From Myxococcota bacterium (GTDB lineage: Bacteria; Myxococcota; B64-G9): a stretch of DNA of 64,000 nucleotides. Below are positions 27,304 through 34,614 of this stretch, piece after piece. Within the stretch, counting starts at the first letter, position 1, and each line of letters begins with the position of its first letter. The stretch spans positions 310,001-374,000 of the forward strand of contig JAKLGA010000002.1 in assembly GCA_022710975.1 (NCBI GenBank), in the 5' to 3' direction. Under the pieces are notes generated by a model, which had not been told where the DNA came from, searched no databases, and saw only the letters and a program-made list of their open reading frames with translations. The position numbers and the translations under genes were made by a program.

Positions 27304-27875
27304 GTCTCGTCAGCTCCTGCCTCGGACGCCTCGAGCAAGCTCCTCAGCCGGGCGCGCGCCCGGCTGACCCGCATCTTCAGCACCAGCGCCGGCACGCCCA
27401 GCGCCTGGCCCATCTCCTGGTAGCTCATGCCCTCGTGGAACTTGAGCAACAGGGCCACGCGACCCTTCTCGGGCAGGGCCATCAAAGCCCGTTCGAGCCG
27501 CTGGGCGCGCTCCCTGCGCGAGGCCGGATCGCCCTCGCCGGGCGGCTGGGCAGCCAGGCCCTCGACCACCTCCAGCTCCATGGGGATCGCCTGCCTGCGG
27601 GCGTTCCGGTGCCAGGAGTGGCTCAGGTTGATCCCGAGCCGCACCAGCCACGGCCAGAACGGCCGCTCCAGGTCGTACAGGTGGAGCTTGCGGAAGGCCA
27701 GCAGGAAGGACTCCTGGGTCAGATCCTCCGCCGCGGCGCGATCGCGCACCAGGCGGAGCAGCAGGCCGAAGAGCCGCCGTTGATACCACCGCACGACCTC
27801 CCCGTAGGGCTCCAGGCAGCCGCGCTGGCACTCCTCGAGGATCGCGCGCTCGCGCTCCCTGCTGGGTGTTCCCAT
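27300..27875 (-). CDS. ECF RNA polymerase sigma factor
   Basis: Region 2 is seen in RDRAAAEDLTQESFLLAFRK with the region 2.3-2.4 tryptophan stretch (RPFWPWLVRLGINLSHSWHR). Region 4 is LPEKGRVALLLKFHEGMSYQEMG followed by MRVSRARARLRSLL. The 191-aa length is typical. I use the ATG at 27875; an upstream GTG is possible because the Shine-Dalgarno is weak. It overlaps and is co-translated with the FecR anti-sigma gene. The motif TTACC-N15-ACGTA about 40 nt upstream suggests it transcribes its own gene as well as the Stig1-like, pilY1 and beta-helix genes next to it. Confidence 0.95.
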   Translation of the reverse strand: MGTPSRERERAILEECQRGCLEPYGEVVRWYQRRLFGLLLRLVRDRAAAEDLTQESFLLAFRKLHLYDLERPFWPWLVRLGINLSHSWHRNARRQAIPMELEVVEGLAAQPPGEGDPASRRERAQRLERALMALPEKGRVALLLKFHEGMSYQEMGQALGVPALVLKMRVSRARARLRSLLEASEAGADET

Positions 27876-27914
27876 GTCGCTCGCCAGACGCTCGCTCCCT
27901 TTCTCCACCGATCC

Positions 27915-27939
27915 TACGTCCAGGGCGCCTGCTTGGTAA
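27915..27939 (-). promoter_or_regulatory. Autoregulatory ECF-type promoter (site 4) before the sigma gene
   Basis: Minus strand: TTACC (27939-27935), 15 nt, ACGTA (27919-27915), about 40 nt before the sigma start. Confidence 0.6.
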
Positions 27940-27963
27940 CCCGACACGCACGGCCTCCGTCTG

Positions 27964-27988
27964 TTACCCATGAGCATCCGCGATCGTA
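27964..27988 (+). promoter_or_regulatory. ECF-type promoter (site 5), divergent, before the beta-helix lipoprotein gene
   Basis: Plus strand: TTACC (27964-27968), 15 nt, TCGTA (27984-27988), about 60 nt before the ATG at 28051. It faces away from site 4 across a 25-bp interval. Confidence 0.6.
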
Positions 27989-28050
27989 TGCCAGCATGCA
28001 ACCGGAGGGCCCTTGAGGGAGGGCCCGTTCCGCTCTAGGATGGGCCCGGA

Positions 28051-29256
28051 ATGAGAGCTCCGCCCTTCGACGCCCTCTTGCTCCTGGGTGGCGCGCTGCT
28101 CGCGGCGGGCGGGCTGACCGCCTGCACCCGAGCCAACCCGGCCTACTGCGCCACGGCCGAGGACTGCGCGGACCCTGGCCTGCCGGTGTGTGACGCCGCC
28201 ACCCACGCCTGCGTGCCGGGCGCCGACGGGGAGGAGGCGGGCCCGGATGGGGGCGGGGGCGAGGACGGCCAGGACGCCCGGGACGCCGGGGATGGCCAGG
28301 ACGAGGCGTCCTCGGAGGAGCAGGCCGACGAGGGGGCGGACGCGGCCCGCGTCGGGTGGTTCGTGGATGCCCAGGCCTGCCCGGGTTCGGGAGTCGGCAC
28401 CGAGGCCGATCCCTTCTGCACCATCCAGGAGGCCCTGGACGCGGCCAGCCCGGGCCAGACGATCTGGATCGCGGCCGGCACCTACGCGGAGAGCCTCAGC
28501 CTGTCGGAGGACATCTCCCTGATCGGGGCGCCAGGGGTGCTGCTGAACGGGTCGAGCTGCCCCATCCTGGCGGTGATGGGCGGCGCCCGGGTGTCGCTGC
28601 GTTCTCTCACCCTCACCTCCTCCGGGTCCGGCTCGAACGGCCTGCTGCAGGTGGTGGGCAGCGCCGCGTTGACCGCGCAGGAGCTCCACCTGGGGCCGAG
28701 CAGCTGCGTGGGCCTGCGCTGCTCGCAGGCCAGCTGCGCCCTGGACCGGTCGGTGGTCCAGGGCAACTCGGCCGGCGGCCTGGATCTCGGCCAGAGCCTG
28801 TACGACGTGACCAACACCTTCGTGACGGACAACGGGCCGACCGGGCAGATCGGCGCTGCGCGGCTCGATCAGCCGGTCGCAGGCTCTCGCTTCGCCTTCA
28901 ACACCCTGGCGTTCAACCAGACCCAGGGCATGAACGGCGCGGGCCTGACCTGCCAGACCACGGCGGTCGCGGACTCCTGCGTGCTGTGGGAGAACGCCGG
29001 CGGGGACGTGTCCGCGAACTGCACCGTGAGCTACTCCGACGTCTCGCAGGCCCCGGGCACCTACGCCGGGACCGGCAACCAGAACGTGGAGCCGCTCTTC
29101 CGCGACGAGCTCGGCCGCGACCTGCACCTCGAACCGGGCTCCCCCTGCATCAACGCCGGGAACCCCGCGCCGGCCAGTGTGCCCGACCATGATCACGACG
29201 GGCAGCTCCGCCCGCAGGGTGGTCGCGCGGACCAGGGCGCCCACGAGGCTGGCTGA
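28051..29256 (+). CDS. Right-handed beta-helix lipoprotein
   Basis: The signal ends GGLTACTRA, a lipobox, followed by a short Cys-rich N-terminal unit (CATAEDCADPGLPVCDAATH). A long Asp/Gly/Glu-rich spacer follows (about 55-108), then a parallel beta-helix region (about 110-375; DPFCTIQEALDAASPGQTIW, IAAGTYAESLSLSEDISLIG). This resembles DUF1565/pectate-lyase-like folds. The end HDHDGQLRPQGGRADQGAHE is typical of such proteins. No polysaccharide-lyase catalytic residues could be named, so a surface binding or structural role is likely. It is divergent from the sigma factor and has an ECF-type promoter. Confidence 0.85.
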   Translation: MRAPPFDALLLLGGALLAAGGLTACTRANPAYCATAEDCADPGLPVCDAATHACVPGADGEEAGPDGGGGEDGQDARDAGDGQDEASSEEQADEGADAARVGWFVDAQACPGSGVGTEADPFCTIQEALDAASPGQTIWIAAGTYAESLSLSEDISLIGAPGVLLNGSSCPILAVMGGARVSLRSLTLTSSGSGSNGLLQVVGSAALTAQELHLGPSSCVGLRCSQASCALDRSVVQGNSAGGLDLGQSLYDVTNTFVTDNGPTGQIGAARLDQPVAGSRFAFNTLAFNQTQGMNGAGLTCQTTAVADSCVLWENAGGDVSANCTVSYSDVSQAPGTYAGTGNQNVEPLFRDELGRDLHLEPGSPCINAGNPAPASVPDHDHDGQLRPQGGRADQGAHEAG

Positions 29257-29265
29257 ACGATCCCC

Positions 29266-30513
29266 TCAGAAGCGGAAGGTCCCCGAGAGGCTGAAGCCCC
29301 CGTCGCCGGGGACGAACCCGAGGCTGGCCGCCGACCCAGGTTGGTCTTCGCCTGGCTCATCCCCTAATAGAACCAGGATGAGGGCCGTACCCAGCAAAGC
29401 CGCCCCGGTTCCCAGGAGCACGGCCCCTGGCACCAGCGTGTCGTAGATCTCGGGGCAGCGCACGCCAGATGGGGCGTCACAGGTCCCCTGGCCGTCCAGC
29501 CCGACCAGCACGCCTCCCGGCACGCTCGCGGCCAGCCCCAGCCCGAGGGTCACCCAGGCGTAGGTGCTCGGCTGCGCCCACCACGGCCTGGGCGCCGGGA
29601 CAGGCTGGGCCTTCACCACGGGCGCGGCGAGAGGCGGCGCCGCGATGCTCGGAGGCGCGGGCGGGGCTTCCACCACCAGCCTGGCCTCGGAGACCGGTCC
29701 AGCCAGGGGGGCCGCGAGCCCGGCCCGGACCAGGATCTCCCCCGGGCCGGCTCCGGCGGCGAGGTGCAGCATGGCCTCGAAGTGCCCGGGCGAGGTCTCC
29801 CGCGGGCTGTCGATGTCGGCCCCCTCGGCCAGGAGCAGTACCGGGGCCTCGGCCCAGGGTCGGCCGGCCGCGTCCACCGCGAACAGGTGCAGGCGGGCCT
29901 CGCGTTGGTCGGGAAGACACAACCTGGTCGTCTCGGCCAGCAACCACAGCGGCTCGAGCGCGGGCACCCCCAGATCGATGGTGCGCCGGTCGCCGCTCTT
30001 GAGGATCAGCTCGCCCTGCTCGGTGCCGGGCGGGGCCTCGAAGGGCATCACGGCCAGGCCGCGAGCATCGGCGTGGATCGGGCCGAAGGAGCGGCCCGCC
30101 ACCTCCAGCGAGACCTCGGCCCCGGGCTCGGTTTCCACCCGGACCGTGCCCGCGCCCCACAGCGGCAGCGCGACCCAGGCCAGCGCCCGGCCCGGCAGGC
30201 GCGCCACGAGGATCTCGAGCTGCGGGAAACGCGCCGCGGGCGGACGGTACTCCGCCTCGAACCGGCCGGGACCGACCGCGCGCAGCGGACCGACCGCCCC
30301 CAGCCGGACGAGCACCTCCGGAGCGGCGGCGTGGTCCGGCGCGCCCGCCCCGTCCCCCACCTGGATCCTCACGCGGACGAGCTCCACCTGGCCCAGGACC
30401 AACGAGGCGGGCTCCAGCGCGATCTCGAGGCGACAGGCCGGGACCTGCGGGGGCTGCGCGGCCTGCACCGCGAGCCAGATGATTCCCAGCCAGCATGGCG
30501 TGACGCAGGGCAT
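29266..30513 (-). CDS. Putative envelope protein with beta-sandwich domains and C-terminal membrane spans
   Basis: The 415-aa protein has an N-terminal signal or anchor (LGIIWLAVQAAQPP), then two or three Ig-like beta domains (about 25-290; LEIALEPASLVLGQVELVRVRI and EAMLHLAAGAGPGEILVRAG). A Pro/Ala-rich linker (about 295-325) leads to two hydrophobic segments (about 330-352 and 372-393) and a short tail. No known family is recognised. The Shine-Dalgarno sequence is poor, so the start at 30513 is provisional. It ends 9 nt from the convergent beta-helix gene. A membrane-anchored surface protein is inferred. Confidence 0.7.
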   Translation of the reverse strand: MPCVTPCWLGIIWLAVQAAQPPQVPACRLEIALEPASLVLGQVELVRVRIQVGDGAGAPDHAAAPEVLVRLGAVGPLRAVGPGRFEAEYRPPAARFPQLEILVARLPGRALAWVALPLWGAGTVRVETEPGAEVSLEVAGRSFGPIHADARGLAVMPFEAPPGTEQGELILKSGDRRTIDLGVPALEPLWLLAETTRLCLPDQREARLHLFAVDAAGRPWAEAPVLLLAEGADIDSPRETSPGHFEAMLHLAAGAGPGEILVRAGLAAPLAGPVSEARLVVEAPPAPPSIAAPPLAAPVVKAQPVPAPRPWWAQPSTYAWVTLGLGLAASVPGGVLVGLDGQGTCDAPSGVRCPEIYDTLVPGAVLLGTGAALLGTALILVLLGDEPGEDQPGSAASLGFVPGDGGFSLSGTFRF

Positions 30514-30558
30514 CGCGGGGGACTCTAGCCGCCCGTGACCGGGCTGGCAAGGGCCCCC

Positions 30559-30587
30559 TCGACGCGGGCGGGAGAGGACGCTAGTAT
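30559..30587 (+). promoter_or_regulatory. Promoter of the nine-gene lipoprotein operon
   Basis: TCGACG (30559-30564), a 17-nt spacer and TAGTAT (30582-30587) predict a start near 30594, about 43 nt before the first ATG. Confidence 0.4.
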
Positions 30588-30636
30588 ACCCACGGCGGCC
30601 CCCCCCGGGGTAAGGCAGGACAGGGAGAAGACCAGG

Positions 30637-31674
30637 ATGCGGGCAGGCTGGACGATCACCGTGGCGATGGCGGCCGCGCTCGCGGCCGCGGGCTGCGAGG
30701 ACTCGCGGCTCCTGGTGCGCCAGCCGCCCGGCGAGCACCTGGACGTGTTCCAGCAGACCCCGGCCCCCACCGTGGACGTGCTGTGGGTGGTGGACAACTC
30801 GGCCTCCATGGCCGAGGAGCAGGAGGCCCTGGCCCAGAACTTCGGCTCCTTCCTCGAGTACCTGCAGGACACGGGCGCGAACTACCACATCGGGGTCATC
30901 TCCACCGACGTGTACAGCGAGGGCCACCAGGGGCGGCTGCAGGGCACGGTGCCCTTCATCAGCCCGCTCACCCCCTACGCCCCCGACGTCTTCGCCGAGA
31001 ACGTGCGCGTGGGCACCGAGGGCAAGGGCGACGAGCAGGGCTTCCGCGCGGCGCTGCTGGCGCTCGACGAGCCCCTGGTCAGCACCGCCAACGCCGGCTT
31101 CCTACGCGAGGCGGCCTACCTGTTCCTGATCTTCGTGTCCGACGAGGACGACAAGTCGTTCGGGGACGTGGGCTACTTCGTGCGCCGCTTCGAGCAGATC
31201 AAGGGAGTGGGCAACGACGGCATGGTCAACATCGGCGCGGTCGTGGAGACCGAGCTCGGCACCTGCCCCGACGCAGAGCCGGGCGTGCGCTACGCCGCGC
31301 TGGCCGCCGAGGTGGGCGGGCTGGCCCGCTCCATCTGCGGGGACTTCGGCGGGGCCCTCGACGCGCTCGGCTTCTCGGCCGCCGGCCTCAAGCGCAACTT
31401 CTCCCTGAGCCTGCCCGCCGTGCCCGAGTCCGTGGCGGTCTGGGTCAAGACCCCCTGCGGGCGGCCCTGGGCCAGCGCCGGGCTGTGCGCCGAGGTGTTC
31501 GACGACTGCGGCGGCCAGTCCTCCGAGGTGTTCGGCGCCACCTGCGTGCTGCGCCAGGCGCTCCCGGACGGGTGGTCGTACGACCCGGACACCGGCAGCG
31601 TGCGGTTCCACGGCGCGGCCGTGCCGCCCTTCGGCGCGGTGATCGAGGTCGGCTACATCCTGGAGGAGGACTAG
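30637..31674 (+). CDS. VWA-domain lipoprotein
   Basis: The ATG at 30637 follows AGGGAG. The signal ends LAAAGCEDS, a lipobox. A von Willebrand A domain fills about residues 40-260: VLWVVDNSASMAEEQEAL carries the metal-ion-dependent adhesion motif DxSxS, followed by GVISTDVYSEGH and FLIFVSDEDDKSFGD. VWA domains bind protein or polysaccharide partners through the metal site. The C-terminus (about 270-345) carries several Cys. It is the first gene of a run whose members are 2-19 nt apart or overlap by 4 nt. The binding partner is unknown. Confidence 0.88.
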   Translation: MRAGWTITVAMAAALAAAGCEDSRLLVRQPPGEHLDVFQQTPAPTVDVLWVVDNSASMAEEQEALAQNFGSFLEYLQDTGANYHIGVISTDVYSEGHQGRLQGTVPFISPLTPYAPDVFAENVRVGTEGKGDEQGFRAALLALDEPLVSTANAGFLREAAYLFLIFVSDEDDKSFGDVGYFVRRFEQIKGVGNDGMVNIGAVVETELGTCPDAEPGVRYAALAAEVGGLARSICGDFGGALDALGFSAAGLKRNFSLSLPAVPESVAVWVKTPCGRPWASAGLCAEVFDDCGGQSSEVFGATCVLRQALPDGWSYDPDTGSVRFHGAAVPPFGAVIEVGYILEED

Positions 31675-31676
31675 CC

Positions 31677-33131
31677 ATGCGCCCCCGCGCGCTCGCCCAG
31701 GCCGCCTTGCTGGCCGCCCTGTCGGCCGCGCTCGGCGCCTGCGACGACAGCGGCCTGCGCCTGGCCCCGCCCGACCTGCAGCTCGGCGCGGATCAACTGG
31801 ACTTCGGCGCGGTGGCGGTCGGGCGGACCGAGACGCGCCGGCTGGTGGCCCGCAACCTGGGCGACGGCCCGCTGCGGCTGGAGTACGCGCTGGAGGGCCA
31901 GGACGGCGGGGCCTTCGGCATGACGCTGGCCCCCCCGGAGGTCGCGCCCGGCGGGCTGGTCGAGCTGGAGGTGGCCTTCGCCCCCCCGGACGACCGGCGC
32001 TTCGAGGCACTGCTGGTGCTGCTGTCGAACGACCCCGACCAGGCGCGCGCCGAGGTGCGGCTCGGCGGCGACGGCTTCCGCAGCGGCGCCCTGGAGGTGG
32101 AGCCCAGGGAGGTGGACTTCGGGCTGGTCGCGGCCGGCCAGGTGGGCCTGGGCCAGGTGACCCTCCGCAACGCGGGCGACGGCGAGCTCCTGGTGCTGGG
32201 CATCGAGCTCGGACAGGACACCCACCCGGACTACCAGATCATGACGTCCACCCGCACCCCGGCCGACCTGGCCGGAGGCGCCGAGGTGCGGCTCAACCTG
32301 GCCTACCGCCCGGACGGGGACAGCCAGCCCCCGGGCCTGGGCCGGCTGGTGGTGAGGGCCGCCGATCCCCGGAACCCGCGGGTCGAGGTGCTGCTGCGCG
32401 CCGGGCTGAATCGCGCCCCGCTGGCGGACGCCGGCGCGGACCAGCAGGTCGCGCCCCTGTCCGAGGTGAGCCTGGACGGCTCGGCCAGCTCCGATCCGGA
32501 CGGCGACCTGCCGCTGACCTTCGCCTGGAGCCTGGCGCGGGCGCCCGAGGGCTCCAGCGCGGCGCTGCTCGACGCGGACCTGCCCGTCGCCCGCCTGGTG
32601 CCCGACCTGGTGGGGCTGTACGAGGCCGAGCTGTGGGTGACCGACGCGACCGGGCTGCGCAGCCTGCTGCCCGACCGGGCCGCGATCACCGCGCTGCCCG
32701 CCGAGCGGCTGCTGGTGGAGCTGGTGTGGGACTCGCCGCTCGGGGACCTAGACCTGCACCTGATCTCGCCTGGCGGCGCCTTCGGCGGGCTGCTGGACTG
32801 CTTCTACGCCAACCCCGCGCCGGACTGGGGCGTGTCCGGCGACAGCGCGGACGACCCCCGGCTGCTGCGCGACGACCTGGCCGGCTTCGGCCCGGAGACC
32901 ATCGGCTACGCCGCGCCCATCGACGGGAGCTACGTGGTGAGCGCGCACTACTTCGCGGCCCACACCCCCTCCGGCAGCGAGCCCACCACCGCCACCCTGC
33001 GCGTGTTCGTGGACGGGCTGCTGGCGGCCGAGGTCACCCGGCGCCTGCAGTCCCAGGGGGAAACCTGGGAGGCGGTCCGGGTGCAGTGGCCCGAGGGCGT
33101 GGTGAGTCCCCTGGACGGAGGCGCGCCATGA
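31677..33131 (+). CDS. Lipoprotein with ASH, PKD and YfaP-like (DUF2135) domains
   Basis: The 484-aa protein starts 2 nt after the VWA gene, with GGAGGAGG upstream, and has a lipobox (LGACDDS). Two ASH/Hydin-like beta domains follow (about 30-130 and 135-240; LDFGAVAVGRTETRRLVARN and VDFGLVAAGQVGLGQVTLRN). A PKD domain occupies about 245-335 (NRAPLADAGADQQVAP, SLDGSASSDPDGD). A C-terminal module starts LLVELVWDSPLGDLDLHLIS and resembles YfaP/DUF2135. These modules are scaffolds or binding domains; no enzyme is visible. It overlaps the next gene by ATGA. Confidence 0.88.
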   Translation: MRPRALAQAALLAALSAALGACDDSGLRLAPPDLQLGADQLDFGAVAVGRTETRRLVARNLGDGPLRLEYALEGQDGGAFGMTLAPPEVAPGGLVELEVAFAPPDDRRFEALLVLLSNDPDQARAEVRLGGDGFRSGALEVEPREVDFGLVAAGQVGLGQVTLRNAGDGELLVLGIELGQDTHPDYQIMTSTRTPADLAGGAEVRLNLAYRPDGDSQPPGLGRLVVRAADPRNPRVEVLLRAGLNRAPLADAGADQQVAPLSEVSLDGSASSDPDGDLPLTFAWSLARAPEGSSAALLDADLPVARLVPDLVGLYEAELWVTDATGLRSLLPDRAAITALPAERLLVELVWDSPLGDLDLHLISPGGAFGGLLDCFYANPAPDWGVSGDSADDPRLLRDDLAGFGPETIGYAAPIDGSYVVSAHYFAAHTPSGSEPTTATLRVFVDGLLAAEVTRRLQSQGETWEAVRVQWPEGVVSPLDGGAP

Positions 33132-34597
33132 GCGCTCTGCGCCCGGGAGGCTGCGCGCTCGCCCTGCTCGCCCTGCTCTCAGGCTGCGGCGGCGGGACCC
33201 AGGGCCAGGGCGACGGCGGTCCGGATCCGCAGGCCTGCCAGAGCCGCCTGGACTGCTCCGGCCGGCTGGGCTGCACGGACGGGCTGTGCGGACGCTGCCA
33301 GCGCGACCGCGACTGCCTGGTCACCGAGTTCTGCCACCCCCTGGACCAGCTCTGCTCGCTGTTCGTCGAGGGCGAGTGCGCCCTCAATCAGGACTGCGCG
33401 CTGGGCGAGTTCTGCGTGCAGGGCAGCTGCAAGCCCGCCAGCCAGGTGGTGGCCTGCCGGGACGCGGGCGACTGCGCGGCGGGCGAGCGCTGCGACCCGC
33501 TCAACCTGGTGTGCGTGCTCGATCTGGGTTGCAACCGGGACGAGGACTGCGCCGCGGGCGAGGTGTGCAGCGTGGCCACCCACCGCTGCGAGAGCGCCTG
33601 CACGCCGGCCACGCAGGAGGTCATCTGCGGGCAGGGCCTGTTCTGCGACACCTTCGGCCGCTGCGTGGAGTGCTTCGAGGACGATCAGTGCGGGCTGGGC
33701 CTCACCTGCAACCTGGAGGTCCAGCGCTGCGAGGGCCAGAACAGCTGCCTGACCAGCCGCGACTGCGACCCCGGCCTGGTGTGCAACCCGCAGACCCGCC
33801 AGTGCACCAGCCCGCCGCCGGCCTGCCTGTCCAACGCCGACTGCCCCACGGGCAGCCAGTGCGACCCGGGCAGCGGCGCGTGCGTGTCCGCGGAGTGCCG
33901 CCCGGACGGCCTCGAGCCCAACGACTTCCCGGAGAGCGCCGCGCCGCTGGCGACCGGCCGGCACGAGCGGCTGAACCTGTGCCCGGGCGATCGGGACTTC
34001 TACGCGCTCGGCCTGGTGCGCGGCGACCGGGTGCAGGTGATCGCCACCACCGACTTCCTGTCGTCCGACAGCTTCCAGCTGGTGCTGCTCGATCCGACCG
34101 CGAGCGAGGTCCTCCAGGAGGGCTCGCTGCTGCTGGACCACGTGGTGGCCGGCACGGGGACGCACCTGGTGAGGGTGCAGACGCTCGACCCGCAGGCGAG
34201 CTACGCGCTGCTGGTGACCGTGACCCGCGGGGTGCCGTGCGACGACGACGCCCGCGAGCCGGACGACTCCGCCCTGCAGGCGCGGCCGATCGCGCCGGGC
34301 AGCTACCCGGGGCTGGCGCTGTGCCCGCAGGACGAGGACTGGTACAGCCTGGAGCGGCCGCTGGGCGCGCGCCTGCTGGCCCGGCTGAGCTACCCGGCGC
34401 TGCAGGGCGATCTGGACCTGGATCTGGTGGCGGGCGACGGGCAGACGCTGGTGATGCGCTCGGCCACCGCGGGCGACACCGAGGTGGTCTACGCGGAGGG
34501 CGGCCCGGGCACGCGCTACTACCTGCGGGTGTACGCCGAGGGCTCCAACCAGAACCGCTACCAGCTCGACGTGGAGCTGACGGCCGGGGAACGCTGA
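33128..34597 (+). CDS. Cys-rich lipoprotein with two PPC-like domains
   Basis: ATG overlaps the previous stop (ATGA). The signal ends ALLSGCGGG, a lipobox. Residues about 30-260 are a run of Cys-rich units (DRDCLVTEFC, DCALGEFCVQGSC, DCAAGERCDP) resembling the two paralogues further downstream. Two PPC-like beta-sandwich domains follow (about 260-370 and 375-485; LEPNDFPESA, CPGDRDFYAL and EPDDSALQA, CPQDEDWYSL). PPC domains bind surface polymers or aid secretion. No enzymatic domain is seen. A structural role in a multi-protein surface complex is inferred from the operon. Confidence 0.88.
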   Translation: MSALRPGGCALALLALLSGCGGGTQGQGDGGPDPQACQSRLDCSGRLGCTDGLCGRCQRDRDCLVTEFCHPLDQLCSLFVEGECALNQDCALGEFCVQGSCKPASQVVACRDAGDCAAGERCDPLNLVCVLDLGCNRDEDCAAGEVCSVATHRCESACTPATQEVICGQGLFCDTFGRCVECFEDDQCGLGLTCNLEVQRCEGQNSCLTSRDCDPGLVCNPQTRQCTSPPPACLSNADCPTGSQCDPGSGACVSAECRPDGLEPNDFPESAAPLATGRHERLNLCPGDRDFYALGLVRGDRVQVIATTDFLSSDSFQLVLLDPTASEVLQEGSLLLDHVVAGTGTHLVRVQTLDPQASYALLVTVTRGVPCDDDAREPDDSALQARPIAPGSYPGLALCPQDEDWYSLERPLGARLLARLSYPALQGDLDLDLVAGDGQTLVMRSATAGDTEVVYAEGGPGTRYYLRVYAEGSNQNRYQLDVELTAGER

Positions 34598-34614
34598 AGG
34601 GCGAGGGTGAGCTC

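Noticed and set aside
33286-34614. A long in-frame N-terminal extension of the IPT/TIG lipoprotein gene
   Set aside because: The extension reads through the Cys-rich PPC gene in another frame; the ATG at 34615 is followed at once by a lipobox signal and preceded by a Shine-Dalgarno sequence.
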